Assembly: GCA_019359725.1 (NCBI GenBank)
Contig: JAHHGR010000010.1
Coordinates: 1-64,000 of the forward strand
Direction of reading: 5' to 3'
Length of the DNA: 64,000 nt
Source: Aphanocapsa lilacina HA4352-LM1
Lineage (GTDB): Bacteria; Cyanobacteriota; Cyanobacteriia; Gloeobacterales; Gloeobacteraceae
Part shown: positions 8,264 to 17,056 of the stretch, one piece after another
Position numbering within the stretch: position 1 is the first letter of the stretch
Layout of the letters: the number at the start of each line of letters is the position of its first letter
Notes under the pieces: generated by a model
What the model was told of the DNA's origin: nothing
Seen by the model: the letters and a program-made list of their open reading frames with translations, nothing else
The model's database searches: none
Made by a program: the position numbers and the translations under genes

Positions 8264-10843
8264 ATGGGAAAAATGGCGGCATCGAGGCACAAAGCACCTA
8301 TGGAGACGCGCTACAACCCCCACGCAATCGAACCGCGCCGACAAAAGCAGTGGGAGGAGGCGCCGCACCTTGCAATGGATGGGCGGCCCAAATTTTATGC
8401 GCTCTCGATGTTTCCGTATCCCTCCGGCGCGCTGCACATGGGCCATGTGCGCAACTACTCGATCACCGATGTGATCAGCCGCTACAAGCGCATGCGCGGC
8501 TTCAACGTGCTGCACCCGATCGGTTGGGACGCCTTTGGGCTGCCCGCCGAAAATGCCGCCATCGACCGGGGCATCCACCCGGCCCGGTGGACCGAGCAAA
8601 ACATCGCCCAGATGCGCGATCAACTCAAGCGCCTGGGCTTTGCCTACGCCTGGGAACGGGAAGTGGCCACCTGTTCACCTGTGTACCACCGCTGGACCCA
8701 GAAATTGTTTCTTGAATTTTGGAAGGCGGGGCTCGCCTACCGCAAAGCGGGCATCGTCAACTGGGATCCGGTCGACCAGACGGTGCTTGCCAACGAGCAG
8801 GTCGATGCGGAAGGCCGCTCCTGGCGCTCGGGGGCACTGGTGGAGAAGCGGCCGTTGGAGCAGTGGTATCTGAAGATTACCGACTACGCCGAGGAGTTGC
8901 TCCAGGCGCTGGGCACGCTAGGAGAGTGGCCCGAGCGGGTGCGGGTCATGCAGGAAAACTGGATCGGCAAGTCGGTGGGGGCGGAACTGAGTTTTCCGAT
9001 TGCCGGGGAGCCCGAGGGGATTCGCGTGTTCACCACTCGGCCGGACACGGTTTACGGCGTCACCTATCTGGTGCTCGCCCCGGAGCACCCGCTGGTGGAG
9101 CGCATCACGACACCCGAGCGGCGCGAGGCGGTGCAGGCCTTCGTGGCCCGGGTCCGGAGCGAGAGTGAGATTGAGCGGGTGAGCGAGGATCGGCCCAAGC
9201 AGGGGGTGCCCACTGGAGCTGTGGCCCTCAACCCGTTTACCGGCGAGGCGGTGCCGGTCTGGATCGCCGATTATGTGCTCTTTGAGTACGGCACCGGTGC
9301 GGTGATGGGGGTACCCGGCCACGACGAGCGCGACTTTGTCTTTGCAAGCCGGTACGGTTTGCCGATTCGTCTGGTCGTGCAGGCCCTGGACGGCTCGCTC
9401 GCAGAACCGCTGCGGGCGGCTTACACGGAGGTGGGCGTACTGGTGAATTCCGGTCCCTTCGACGGTCTCGATTCACCCACAGGCAAGCTCAAGATCGTTG
9501 AATATGCCGAGCAGCAGGGCTGGGGCAAAGGCCGCGTGCAGTACCGGCTGCGCGACTGGCTCATCTCGCGCCAGCGCTACTGGGGCTGCCCGATTCCGAT
9601 GGTCTACTGCCCCGAGTGCGGTGTGGTGCCGGTCCCTGACGAGCAATTGCCGGTCGCATTACCCGGGGATGTCGAATTTAGTGGTCGCGGCCCCTCGCCC
9701 CTGGCCAAGCTCGAAGACTGGATCCGTGTCGATTGCCCCCAGTGCGGCGCCCCGGCGCGGCGCGAGACCGACACGATGGACACGTTCATCGATTCATCGT
9801 GGTATTTTTTGCGCTTTGCCGACGCCCGCAACGGGGCTGAGCCCTTTTCGCGCGAGGCGGTGGACTACTGGCTGCCGGTGGACCAGTACGTGGGCGGCAT
9901 CGAGCACGCCATTTTGCACCTGCTCTATTCGCGATTTTTCACCAAGGTCCTGCGCGATCGGGGGTTACTCGGTTTCGACGAACCGTTCAAGCGCCTGCTC
10001 ACCCAGGGCATGGTGCTGAGCAATGCCTTCGTGGACCCTGCCACCAAAAAGTACTATCCGCCCGATCAGGTGGAAGAGCGCGACGGCGAATTTTTTGCCC
10101 GTCCGGATGGCACGCCCCTGGTATGCGCGATGGAAAAGATGTCCAAGTCCAAGTACAACGGCATCGACCCGCTCACGGTGCTCTCCGAGTACGGGGCCGA
10201 CACCGCCCGCCTGTTCGTGCTTTTCAAGGCGCCGCCGGAAAAGGAACTGGAGTGGTCCGACGCCGATGTGCGCGGCCAGTACAGTTTTTTGGGCCGGGTG
10301 TGGCGGACGGTGTACGAGTTTGTGAGCGGCGAGAAGCCGGATAGAACCGTCAGCGAAGCCCAGGAGCGCGATTTGCGCCGGGAGGTGCACCGGGCTATTC
10401 AGCAGGTGGGAGGCGACATTGAACAGTACAAGTTCAACACCGCCATCGCCGCGTTGATGAAGCTCAACAACGCCATGGCCGACTATCCGAGCGGCCAATC
10501 GCCCGCCTACAAAGAAGGCGTCTACGCGATCGTGAAGCTGCTGGCTCCTTTTGCGCCCCACATCGGCGCCGAGCTGTGGCAGGCTCTGGGTGAAGCGGGG
10601 GATATTCACACTTCGGACTGGCCCGCCCTCGACGAATCCGCCCTGGTGGAAGAGACGATCACCCTGGTTATCCAGGTCAACGGTAAGAAGCGCGACGATA
10701 TTCAGGTACCCGCCGCCGCCAGCGAGGGCGAGCTGCAGGAATTTGCCCTGGCGAGCGAAGCGGTGCGCCGCCACACCGACGGCAAGGCGATTAAAAAGGT
10801 GATCGTCGTGCCGGGACGGCTGATCAATCTGGTGGTGGGCTAA
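8264..10843 (+). CDS. leuS: leucine-tRNA ligase
   Basis: Charges tRNA-Leu with leucine. The 859-residue class I synthetase shows the HIGH signature as HMGH (58-61) just after FPYPSG, and the KMSKSKYNG loop near 625. It also has the CP1 editing insertion ([20 protein letters not shown]) and zinc-binding Cys pairs (CPECG, CPQCG). A longer in-frame extension exists upstream. The ATG at 8264 was chosen because GGAGGAGG lies directly in front of it; ATG 8273 is a possible alternative. A Uma2 gene follows 20 bp downstream. The length is normal for bacterial LeuRS. Confidence 0.97.
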   Translation: MGKMAASRHKAPMETRYNPHAIEPRRQKQWEEAPHLAMDGRPKFYALSMFPYPSGALHMGHVRNYSITDVISRYKRMRGFNVLHPIGWDAFGLPAENAAIDRGIHPARWTEQNIAQMRDQLKRLGFAYAWEREVATCSPVYHRWTQKLFLEFWKAGLAYRKAGIVNWDPVDQTVLANEQVDAEGRSWRSGALVEKRPLEQWYLKITDYAEELLQALGTLGEWPERVRVMQENWIGKSVGAELSFPIAGEPEGIRVFTTRPDTVYGVTYLVLAPEHPLVERITTPERREAVQAFVARVRSESEIERVSEDRPKQGVPTGAVALNPFTGEAVPVWIADYVLFEYGTGAVMGVPGHDERDFVFASRYGLPIRLVVQALDGSLAEPLRAAYTEVGVLVNSGPFDGLDSPTGKLKIVEYAEQQGWGKGRVQYRLRDWLISRQRYWGCPIPMVYCPECGVVPVPDEQLPVALPGDVEFSGRGPSPLAKLEDWIRVDCPQCGAPARRETDTMDTFIDSSWYFLRFADARNGAEPFSREAVDYWLPVDQYVGGIEHAILHLLYSRFFTKVLRDRGLLGFDEPFKRLLTQGMVLSNAFVDPATKKYYPPDQVEERDGEFFARPDGTPLVCAMEKMSKSKYNGIDPLTVLSEYGADTARLFVLFKAPPEKELEWSDADVRGQYSFLGRVWRTVYEFVSGEKPDRTVSEAQERDLRREVHRAIQQVGGDIEQYKFNTAIAALMKLNNAMADYPSGQSPAYKEGVYAIVKLLAPFAPHIGAELWQALGEAGDIHTSDWPALDESALVEETITLVIQVNGKKRDDIQVPAAASEGELQEFALASEAVRRHTDGKAIKKVIVVPGRLINLVVG

Positions 10844-10863
10844 TCTTTGCAGGAGGCAGGCCG

Positions 10864-11412
10864 ATGACGATGACTGTCGCAGATGTCGAAAAGCTCCAAA
10901 GCCTTTACCCGGACCACAAAATTGAATTGCGCGACGGGGCAATTACGATCATGAGCCCTTCGGACGTTACCTCGGGGCTTATCGGCGGGGAATTTTTGTC
11001 CCAGTTGCGCAACTGGGTGCGGCCCCGCAAACTGGGCTTTATCTTCGATGCGAGTTCCGGTTTTCGTTTACCCAACGGCGATCTGACTGCCCCGGATGTG
11101 TCGTTTGTCTTGCGGGAGCGGCTCAGACGCGTGCCCCGCACCTACGCGCCGGTAGTACCGGATCTGGTGGTGGAGGTCAAATCGAGCACCGACCGTCTCC
11201 GGCCGCTGGTAGACAAGCTGCTCCGTTATCTTGAATTGGGAGCGCGGGTGGGTATCCTTGTCGATCCCGACCTGCAGCGGGTGAGCATTTACCGACCGGA
11301 GCGGGAGCCGGTGATTCTCGAGGGCGGCGACGTCCTGTCGCTCAACGAGTTGCTGCCTGGTTGGGAACTGGCAATCGCGGATCTGTGGCTGGTGGAATTT
11401 GACGAACGCTAG
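10864..11412 (+). CDS. Uma2 family (DUF820) PD-(D/E)XK-fold protein
   Basis: A 182-residue member of the Uma2/DUF820 family, abundant in cyanobacteria and predicted to have a restriction-endonuclease fold; its true role is unknown. The typical layout is visible: N-terminal YPDHKIELRDGAITIMSP, the middle TAPDVSFVLRERL, the PDLVVEVKS active-site strand (acidic then E-x-K) near residue 100, and the LELGARVGILVDPDLQRVSIY tail. GGAGG stands in front of the ATG. It is 20 bp after leuS and its end abuts the EEP gene, so the three may share a transcript. A second intact copy (52490-53194) and a remnant (51783-51959) are also in this window. Confidence 0.88.
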   Translation: MTMTVADVEKLQSLYPDHKIELRDGAITIMSPSDVTSGLIGGEFLSQLRNWVRPRKLGFIFDASSGFRLPNGDLTAPDVSFVLRERLRRVPRTYAPVVPDLVVEVKSSTDRLRPLVDKLLRYLELGARVGILVDPDLQRVSIYRPEREPVILEGGDVLSLNELLPGWELAIADLWLVEFDER

Positions 11413-11431
11413 AAGCGGGCGGCCGTTTGGC

Positions 11432-12268
11432 ATGGACGAAGATCCGACCCGGCGCTTGCTGACCCAGTGGCTGCCGTCGCGGCGCTTCGAGCGTGCCCCG
11501 GAAACCATCTTTGACGGCAGCCACGACAAGCCTGCCCACTTCGATAGCGAAGCGCTCAAAATCTTGAGCTGGAATGTCGCCAAGAGCAACCACGACCGCC
11601 GCTTCACCCGGGAATTTCTGGGCATTCTCGAACGCGAGCAGCCGGATATTGTGTTTTTGCAGGAGGTGCGCGTCGATGCCGAGACCATGCGGGCGGTGGA
11701 TCTGGCGGGCATGCACTGGAGCGTGGCGCCCAACTACAAAGACACCCATCTGAACGCCTATTCCGGGTTGCTCACCGCCGCACGGCCCGCTCCCACCAGC
11801 AGGCGCGTCGTGCTCACCGACGATACGGAGCCATTGGCCGGCACCCCCAAAGCCTCGCTGATCACCGAGTACCCGCTGCCTGGGCACTTCCGGAAGTTGC
11901 TTGCCATCAACAGCCATCTCATCAACTTCGTGGATCTGCCGTCCTTCGGTGCGCAGCTGGGGCAACTCGAAGCGATTGTCGGCCGCCACCGGGGGCCGAT
12001 GGTGTTGGCGGGAGACTTCAACACCTGGAACGCTCCGCGCGTCGAGCTTCTGGAGGAGACGGCCCGCCGGTTGGGGCTGAAGCCCGTCACCTTTGCCCCC
12101 GCCGATCGCTGGCTGGTCAAACGCTTTTTGCTCTCCGCCCCCCTCGACAATATTTTCTTTCGGGGCCTCAGCGAGAAGGCGAACGCCACGCGGGTGCTGC
12201 GGCGCACCACCTGCTCCGACCACCGGCCGATTCTCACTGAACTGGCCTGGAATCAGGAGCCCACCTGA
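11432..12268 (+). CDS. endonuclease/exonuclease/phosphatase (EEP) family hydrolase
   Basis: About 278 residues with the Mg-dependent EEP/DNase I-like fold. Visible motifs are LSWNVAKSN (Asn metal site), PDIVFLQEVR (catalytic Glu), INSHLINF, VLAGDFNTW (Asp/Asn) and CSDHRPILTEL (Asp-His pair). The substrate cannot be deduced: nuclease, phosphatase or lipid phosphodiesterase are possible. A TTG at 11399 would add 11 residues and overlap the Uma2 gene; the ATG at 11432 was preferred. It stops 1 bp before the cardiolipin synthase start, a coupling that hints at a phospholipid-related role (inference only). Confidence 0.85.
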   Translation: MDEDPTRRLLTQWLPSRRFERAPETIFDGSHDKPAHFDSEALKILSWNVAKSNHDRRFTREFLGILEREQPDIVFLQEVRVDAETMRAVDLAGMHWSVAPNYKDTHLNAYSGLLTAARPAPTSRRVVLTDDTEPLAGTPKASLITEYPLPGHFRKLLAINSHLINFVDLPSFGAQLGQLEAIVGRHRGPMVLAGDFNTWNAPRVELLEETARRLGLKPVTFAPADRWLVKRFLLSAPLDNIFFRGLSEKANATRVLRRTTCSDHRPILTELAWNQEPT

Positions 12269-12269
12269 G

Positions 12270-13712
12270 ATGTTCGGCCAGGAGGTGACGCTTTTGAGCC
12301 TGCTGGTCCTCGCCGTCTACGGGCTGGGGATTGCCAATGCCGCCCACGCGGTGATGCACGTGCGCTCGCCCCGGGGAGCGGTCGCCTGGAGCATCGGGCT
12401 TGTGACTTTTCCGTGGCTCGCCATCCCGCTGTACTGGATCTTTGGACGCAACCGCTTCTTGGGCTACGCCGAGGCCATCCGTACCGCCTACGAGCAGCAC
12501 CGCCGCCGCATCGACAGCGCCTACGACGGTCTACTGGAGCATCGAGCACAGCTTCCGGCGCGCTTTGCCCCGGTGGCGCAACTGGGCGAACAACTCGCCA
12601 GTCTGCCGTTTTTGACCGGCAACACCGTCCGGTTGCTCATCGACGGCCGGCAAACGTACGACGCAATGCTCGCGGCCATTTCCCGAGCCGAGCACTATGT
12701 GTTGTTGCAGTCGTACATTGTCGAGGCGGACCGCTCGGGCGAGTTGTTCAAACAGGCGCTCATCGAGCGGACCCAGGCGGGAGTGCGGGTATATGTGCTT
12801 TACGACGAGATCGGCAGCAACCACCTACCCCGCGCCTATATCGACGATCTGCGCCGCCACGGCGTCGAGGTGAGCGCCTTTCACAGCACCAAGGGTTGGA
12901 AGAACCGGCTGCAGATCAACTTTCGCAACCATACGAAGATCCTGGTGGTGGACGGGCAGGTCGCCTGCGTGGGCGGATTGAACATCGGCGATGAATATCT
13001 TGGAGAGGGCAAGAACCCGCAACTGCGCCCCTGGCGAGACACCCATTTGCGCCTCACCGGCCCCGCCGTCCAGTGTTTGCAGCTCATTTTCCTGCGCGAT
13101 TGGTACTGGGCGACGGGCGAATCGCCGCCGGCCGAATGGCGGGTGCACGCCGAGCAGGAACCGGGGGCGGCGGCCCTGGTGCTGCGCACCGGTCCGGCGG
13201 ACAGCCTGCCCGCCTGCACACTGTTTTTTGTGGATCTGATCCAGCAGGCCCGCGAGCGCCTGTGGCTTGCCAGTCCTTACTTCGTGCCCCCAGAACCGGT
13301 GTTGCTTGCGCTGCAACTGGCGTCGATGCGCGGCGTCGATGTGCGCATTTTGCTGCCGGAGCACCCGGACCACCTGCTGGTCTACCTGTGCGCCTTTTCG
13401 TTCTACGACGAACTGGCCCGCACCGACATCAAGCTCTACCGCTACCAGAAAGGTTTCATGCACCAGAAGGTGATCCTGGTCGACCGCGCAATTGCCGGGG
13501 TGGGCACCGCTAATCTCGACAACCGCTCGTTCACCCTCAACTTCGAGGTGATGAACTACATCGTGGAACCCGATTTTGTGCAGAGCGTCGAAGCGATGCT
13601 GACGACGGATTTGGAAGTTTGCCGCCAGGTCAATTACCAGGAATACCGCCGCAAACCCCTGTGGTTTCGCCTCGCGGTGCGCATTTCCCGCCTCCTGGCG
13701 CCGGTGCTGTAG
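12270..13712 (+). CDS. cls: cardiolipin synthase (phospholipase D family)
   Basis: Joins two phosphatidylglycerols into cardiolipin and glycerol at the inner membrane. The 480-residue protein has two N-terminal transmembrane helices (LLSLLVLAVYGLGIANAAHA and the segment through FPWLAIPLYWIFG). Two HKD catalytic motifs follow: HTKILVVD (His221, Lys223, Asp228) and HQKVILVD (His398, Lys400, Asp405), the second with GTANLDNRSF. The ATG at 12270 lies 1 bp after the stop of the EEP gene, suggesting translational coupling. The length matches bacterial Cls. A 16-bp palindrome (TCCCACA-GT-TGTGGGA) follows the gene without a T-run. Confidence 0.93.
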   Translation: MFGQEVTLLSLLVLAVYGLGIANAAHAVMHVRSPRGAVAWSIGLVTFPWLAIPLYWIFGRNRFLGYAEAIRTAYEQHRRRIDSAYDGLLEHRAQLPARFAPVAQLGEQLASLPFLTGNTVRLLIDGRQTYDAMLAAISRAEHYVLLQSYIVEADRSGELFKQALIERTQAGVRVYVLYDEIGSNHLPRAYIDDLRRHGVEVSAFHSTKGWKNRLQINFRNHTKILVVDGQVACVGGLNIGDEYLGEGKNPQLRPWRDTHLRLTGPAVQCLQLIFLRDWYWATGESPPAEWRVHAEQEPGAAALVLRTGPADSLPACTLFFVDLIQQARERLWLASPYFVPPEPVLLALQLASMRGVDVRILLPEHPDHLLVYLCAFSFYDELARTDIKLYRYQKGFMHQKVILVDRAIAGVGTANLDNRSFTLNFEVMNYIVEPDFVQSVEAMLTTDLEVCRQVNYQEYRRKPLWFRLAVRISRLLAPVL

Positions 13713-13858
13713 CGCATCATCGTTCCCAGCCTCCCACAGTTGTGGGATTGGAGTTAAAGGCGGACGGGCGGCCTTAGCGGTCATCCCGACCGGACTGAGG
13801 CCCGTCGCTGTCAACAGCCGGTGCGCTACTATGGGTGCCGTGTGGCCCGGGGCATGTC

Positions 13859-14188
13859 ATGGCACAGACCTACTATTTTCTCGCGGCAAGCGACCACTTC
13901 CTGCAGGGGCACCAGACCCAGGAGGTGCTCGAAGAGCGCACGCGCCACTACCTGGCCCAGGGCAAAGCGATCGACTTCTGGTGGGTGCGCTCGCCCGCTT
14001 TTCTCGACGCGCCGCAGCTTGCCGACATCCGTCGGCGCTGCCCAAGCCCGGCGGCGGCGGTGGTTTCCACAGACGGCCAGTTTGTGCTCTGGCTGAAGCA
14101 CCGGCTGCAGTACGTGCTGATGGGCCAGTTTGACGCCCCGAGTGCTGCGATCCCCGACCCGTTTGCCGCCCACACCGCCGCTCGATGA
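13859..14188 (+). CDS. ycf54: Ycf54, Mg-protoporphyrin IX monomethyl ester cyclase factor
   Basis: A 109-residue member of the Ycf54/DUF2488 family, needed for assembly or activity of the aerobic Mg-protoporphyrin IX ester (oxidative) cyclase, which builds ring E of chlorophyll. The family signature is clear across the whole length: TYYFLAASDHFL, IDFWWVRSPAFLDAPQL, CPSPAAAVVSTDGQFVLWLK and GQFDAPSAAIPDP. The ATG at 13859 was chosen over an upstream in-frame ATG because it places the start exactly at the usual N-terminus. A TACTAT at 13827-13832 could be a -10. Its TGA overlaps the ATG of a probable broken gene. Confidence 0.93.
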   Translation: MAQTYYFLAASDHFLQGHQTQEVLEERTRHYLAQGKAIDFWWVRSPAFLDAPQLADIRRRCPSPAAAVVSTDGQFVLWLKHRLQYVLMGQFDAPSAAIPDPFAAHTAAR

Positions 14189-14564
14189 TCACTAGAAGCG
14201 CGTGGGTGCTGGGTGTCGCTGTGGTACTCTTGGCCGGTGCAGCCGCCGCCCAGCCGGTACAGCCCTACCGCGATTGGATCTTGGGCTCTGCTTGCTGGCT
14301 GCCCAACCCGGCCGCACCGGCAACTTCAACACTGCCACGCTGCTGTTTAAAGGCGTACCGGTAGTTCCTTCTACTCCCGAGGGGCGAGTACTGGTCTCGG
14401 TGGGAGGCGATCGCGACCGGCTGGTCACGCTGGTGGTGGTGGGACCGTCGACTTTTTACCCACGGGTGCAACCGGTGCGGCGGCGGTCGCCCGCTCCTTC
14501 CGGCTCGATTGATGCGGGGAAGTCGGCGTGTCCCTCCGGCTTTCGCGCCCAGCGTTGTTTATGA
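14185..14564 (+). pseudogene. probable frameshifted small secreted protein gene
   Basis: An ATG overlapping the ycf54 stop (ATGA) opens a frame coding for a clear signal peptide (MITRSAWVLGVAVVLLAG, then AAAAQPVQPYRDWILG). It then runs into non-protein-like sequence and stops near 14364. In the frame shifted by one base, protein-like sequence starts at about the same place (LCLLAAQPGRTGNFNTATLL, later VLVSVGGDRDRLVTLVVVG) and continues to 14564. The two halves look like one exported protein interrupted by a single indel near 14280-14290. It could also be a sequencing error. Family unknown. Confidence 0.4.
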
Positions 14565-14580
14565 TGGGGAGGCTATTCGG

Positions 14581-15180
14581 ATGCGGGCCGCCGGTACAGC
14601 CATGATCCTGGTGATCGACAACTACGACAGCTTTACTTACAACCTCGTGCAGTATCTGGCGGAATTGGGTGCCCAGGTGGAGGTGCGCCGCAACGACCGC
14701 ATCGATGTCGACGGGGTGCGCGCCCTGGCACCCGGGGCGGTGGTGATTTCCCCTGGCCCGGGCAGGCCCGAGGATGCGGGGGTCTCCGAGGCGATTGTCG
14801 CTGATTTGGGAGCACAGGTGCCGGTACTGGGCGTCTGTCTGGGCCACCAGTGCATCGGCCGCGTCTTCGGCGGCCAGATTGTCCGGGCGCCCGAGCTGAT
14901 GCACGGCAAGACCTCGCTCATCCACCACCGGGGGGAGGGGGTATTTGCCGCTCTGCCCGAACCCTTCGTCGCCACCCGCTACCACTCGCTGGTGATTGCC
15001 GCCGAAGCCTTTCCGGCGGCCCTTGAAATTACCGCCTGGACCGAAGATGGCACGGTAATGGGCGTGTGCCACCGCACCTGGCGCCACATCCAGGGGGTCC
15101 AGTTCCATCCCGAGAGCATCCTGACCGCCGCAGGCAAAGCGCTGCTGCGCAATTTTCTTGAGAGTCTACCGAGCGCATGA
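14581..15180 (+). CDS. trpG: anthranilate synthase component II (glutamine amidotransferase)
   Basis: Releases ammonia from glutamine and feeds it to TrpE to make anthranilate, the first committed step of tryptophan synthesis; in some bacteria the same subunit also serves PabB. The 199-residue class I amidotransferase shows VIDNYDSFTYNLVQYL at the start, the nucleophile elbow GVCLGHQCIG, and the His/Glu pair in FHPESI. ATG 14581 has GGGGAGG 8 bp upstream; ATG 14602 (MILVIDNYD) would give the more usual N-terminus. The stop overlaps the next gene by 4 bp (ATGA). Its partner trpE is at 38.3 kb. Confidence 0.93.
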   Translation: MRAAGTAMILVIDNYDSFTYNLVQYLAELGAQVEVRRNDRIDVDGVRALAPGAVVISPGPGRPEDAGVSEAIVADLGAQVPVLGVCLGHQCIGRVFGGQIVRAPELMHGKTSLIHHRGEGVFAALPEPFVATRYHSLVIAAEAFPAALEITAWTEDGTVMGVCHRTWRHIQGVQFHPESILTAAGKALLRNFLESLPSA

Positions 15181-16010
15181 AAAGACGACCATTGCTGCAG
15201 ACCGGCCTGGCCAGCTATCTGTGGGCGTGCACGCAACCGCTGCAGGCCGCGCCGGCCCGTTCAAAAGGGTTGCAGGTGCAGTGGCTGGGGCACACCTGCT
15301 TTTTGTTCATCTCCGATGAGGGGCGCCTACTAATCAATCCGTTTCGGCCGGCCGGCTGCACGGCGGGCTACCGCCGCCCGGAAGTGGCCGTCGATTTGAT
15401 CTTGCTCAGTTCCCGACTGCTCGATGAAGGTGCCCTCGACGTCGTCAAGGGCAACCCCCGCGTCCTTTACCAACCGGGGGTCTTTACCGTCGACAGCTTC
15501 GACAAACTCCAGGGCGTCAAGACTCTGCACGACCGCAAGGAGGGCCGCCGCTTCGGCGTCAACGTCGCCTGGCGCTGGCGGCAGGCGGGCCTCGACATCG
15601 TCCACCTGGGGGTGATTGCCGCCCCCCTGAGCGACGAAGAAAAAATTCTGCTCGGAAAACCCAACTTGTTGTTTGTCCCGGTGGGCGGGGGCGAGAAAGG
15701 CTTCGACCCGGAACTGGCCTACCAGGCCACCGAGGAGTTGCAGCCGCGCATGGTGGTGCCGACGTATTACCGCACCGAGGCGGCCGAGGAAGGGTGCGAA
15801 CTGGGCGGGGTCGATTCGTTTTTGCAGCTGTTTAAAAGCGACACCGTCAAGGTCTACACCAACCCATTGGTGCAGATCAGCGCCGCCAACCTGCCCAAAA
15901 GCGGAGGGGCGCCCCTGGTGCGCGTCTTCGCCTACGACTTCAGCGGCAAAACCCCACCGGTCAGCGGCAGCGGCCGTCCGGCGGTCCCGAAGGCGCAGGA
16001 GCGCTCCTGA
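15177..16010 (+). CDS. metallo-beta-lactamase-fold exported protein lacking the metal motif
   Basis: A 277-residue protein with an N-terminal export signal (begins with KRR, then LLQTGLASYLWACTQPLQAA). It resembles the UPF0173/ascorbate-lactonase branch of the metallo-beta-lactamase fold: VQWLGHTCFLF at the start, then LLINPF. Where active members have H-x-H-x-D-H, this one reads LLSSRLLDEGALD, so the usual metal ligands are missing; later strands (LDIVHLGVI, FVPVGGG, MVVPTYYRTE) are kept. It is probably not a standard hydrolase. The 4-bp overlap with trpG indicates coupled translation, though a functional link to tryptophan is not evident. Confidence 0.75.
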   Translation: MKRRPLLQTGLASYLWACTQPLQAAPARSKGLQVQWLGHTCFLFISDEGRLLINPFRPAGCTAGYRRPEVAVDLILLSSRLLDEGALDVVKGNPRVLYQPGVFTVDSFDKLQGVKTLHDRKEGRRFGVNVAWRWRQAGLDIVHLGVIAAPLSDEEKILLGKPNLLFVPVGGGEKGFDPELAYQATEELQPRMVVPTYYRTEAAEEGCELGGVDSFLQLFKSDTVKVYTNPLVQISAANLPKSGGAPLVRVFAYDFSGKTPPVSGSGRPAVPKAQERS

Positions 16011-16080
16011 ACAACGGCTCAGCAGGTAGGATGCTTGTGTCTTGCCTGCGCGACGGTCACCGCATCAGGGGGTTCAAAAA

Positions 16081-16500
16081 ATGAGGAAACAAGCTCGAAT
16101 GAGCGATCTCCGGCGCCGGCTCGCTGGCGTGGGCGGCGGGCTGTTTGGGGCCGTGCTGTGCACTGTGCCCGCGGATGCGGCGGAGCGGATTTTTTTCAAT
16201 TACGGGTTGCTCGGTTTTTCGCTGCCGGTGAGCGATCTTGAAACCTACACCCGCACCGGGGTGATGAGCGAGCGGAGGGCCTTTCTAGCCTCGCTTGCCG
16301 GGGCAAAGGACGTGGTGGGACTGCGCGACGCGCTCAATACACCGCTGCCTTTTTCCCAGGCGCAAGTCGCCCAGCTGACCTACACTCCCCTGGGCGAGCG
16401 GACTTTGCAGCGCATCGGCAACCTGCTGCGCACCGATACCGACAACAACGGCTTCCTGGCCCTGCGCGCCGCGAGCATCTTGGCGGCTCATCGAGCTTGA
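16081..16500 (+). CDS. DUF1400-domain exported protein, short form
   Basis: 139 residues: signal peptide (GGGLFGAVLCTVPADA) followed by a DUF1400 domain, recognisable from ERIFFNYGLLGFSLPVSDLE, LRDALNTPLPFS, YTPLGERTLQRIGNLL and NGFLALRAASILAA. In cyanobacteria this domain usually heads larger alpha/beta-hydrolase proteins. Here the chain stops right at the end of the domain (ILAAHRA), with a decayed RES gene 14 bp beyond. It may be truncated or a naturally short form. Function unknown, exported to the periplasm. Confidence 0.7.
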   Translation: MRKQARMSDLRRRLAGVGGGLFGAVLCTVPADAAERIFFNYGLLGFSLPVSDLETYTRTGVMSERRAFLASLAGAKDVVGLRDALNTPLPFSQAQVAQLTYTPLGERTLQRIGNLLRTDTDNNGFLALRAASILAAHRA

Positions 16501-16514
16501 AAGACAAAAACAAT

Positions 16515-16979
16515 TTAAGGCCCACTGACAATTGCTTGCCACAGAAGAGACTTCTGCGCAAGCGGGTGGTCATAGTAGACCAAATTTATAACTGTCGAGG
16601 ATCTCGGTGAGAGTTCCAGCAAACTTTCTGCCGGCACACTCCTGCGTTTGGTAACCATCAGAACCGAGCGTGAACGGTCGAAAATGACTGCGCAGAGCTG
16701 GGAAAGATCGTGGCGGGTGCGGTAGCAGATACCGTCGATGTCGTCTGGGTGTCTCCACAGTGCCAGCGCCCAGCGTTGCGCCAAACGGTGATCTCCTGTG
16801 CAGAGTCTGCCGTCCGCTCCGATACGGGCCAGCCCCGCACCGATGATGTCCACCAGCCTCAGAGGTCTGAGGCAAATCAGTTTGCTGATGCTGCGCAGGG
16901 TCAACTCTTGGGAAGAAATCACAAGCACACCTGTTTGGCTGCCGAAAGTCTCGATAAATGCTCCCTGAGGACTTTTCAG
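16515..16979 (-). pseudogene. RES-domain protein remnant, N-terminus lost
   Basis: The translated frame contains the C-terminal two thirds of a RES domain: SPQGAFIETFG, then RPLRLVDIIG, DGRLCTGDHRLAQRWALALW, DGICYRTRHD and AVIFDRS. RES domains are the NAD-consuming toxins of the RES-Xre toxin-antitoxin type. The frame stays open upstream to about 17060 but shows no start codon, and the expected N-terminal arginine-containing segment (G-R-F/Y-N type) is absent in all three frames. No Xre/MbcA-like antitoxin gene is adjacent. It is therefore a decayed toxin-like gene or an orphan fragment. Confidence 0.6.
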
Positions 16980-17056
16980 CCTCGCCGTTGCTCCACGGCT
17001 GGCATGGCATCTGGAAGTGCGGTTGTGATAACCTTCCTCGAATATTCCTGGAGCCG

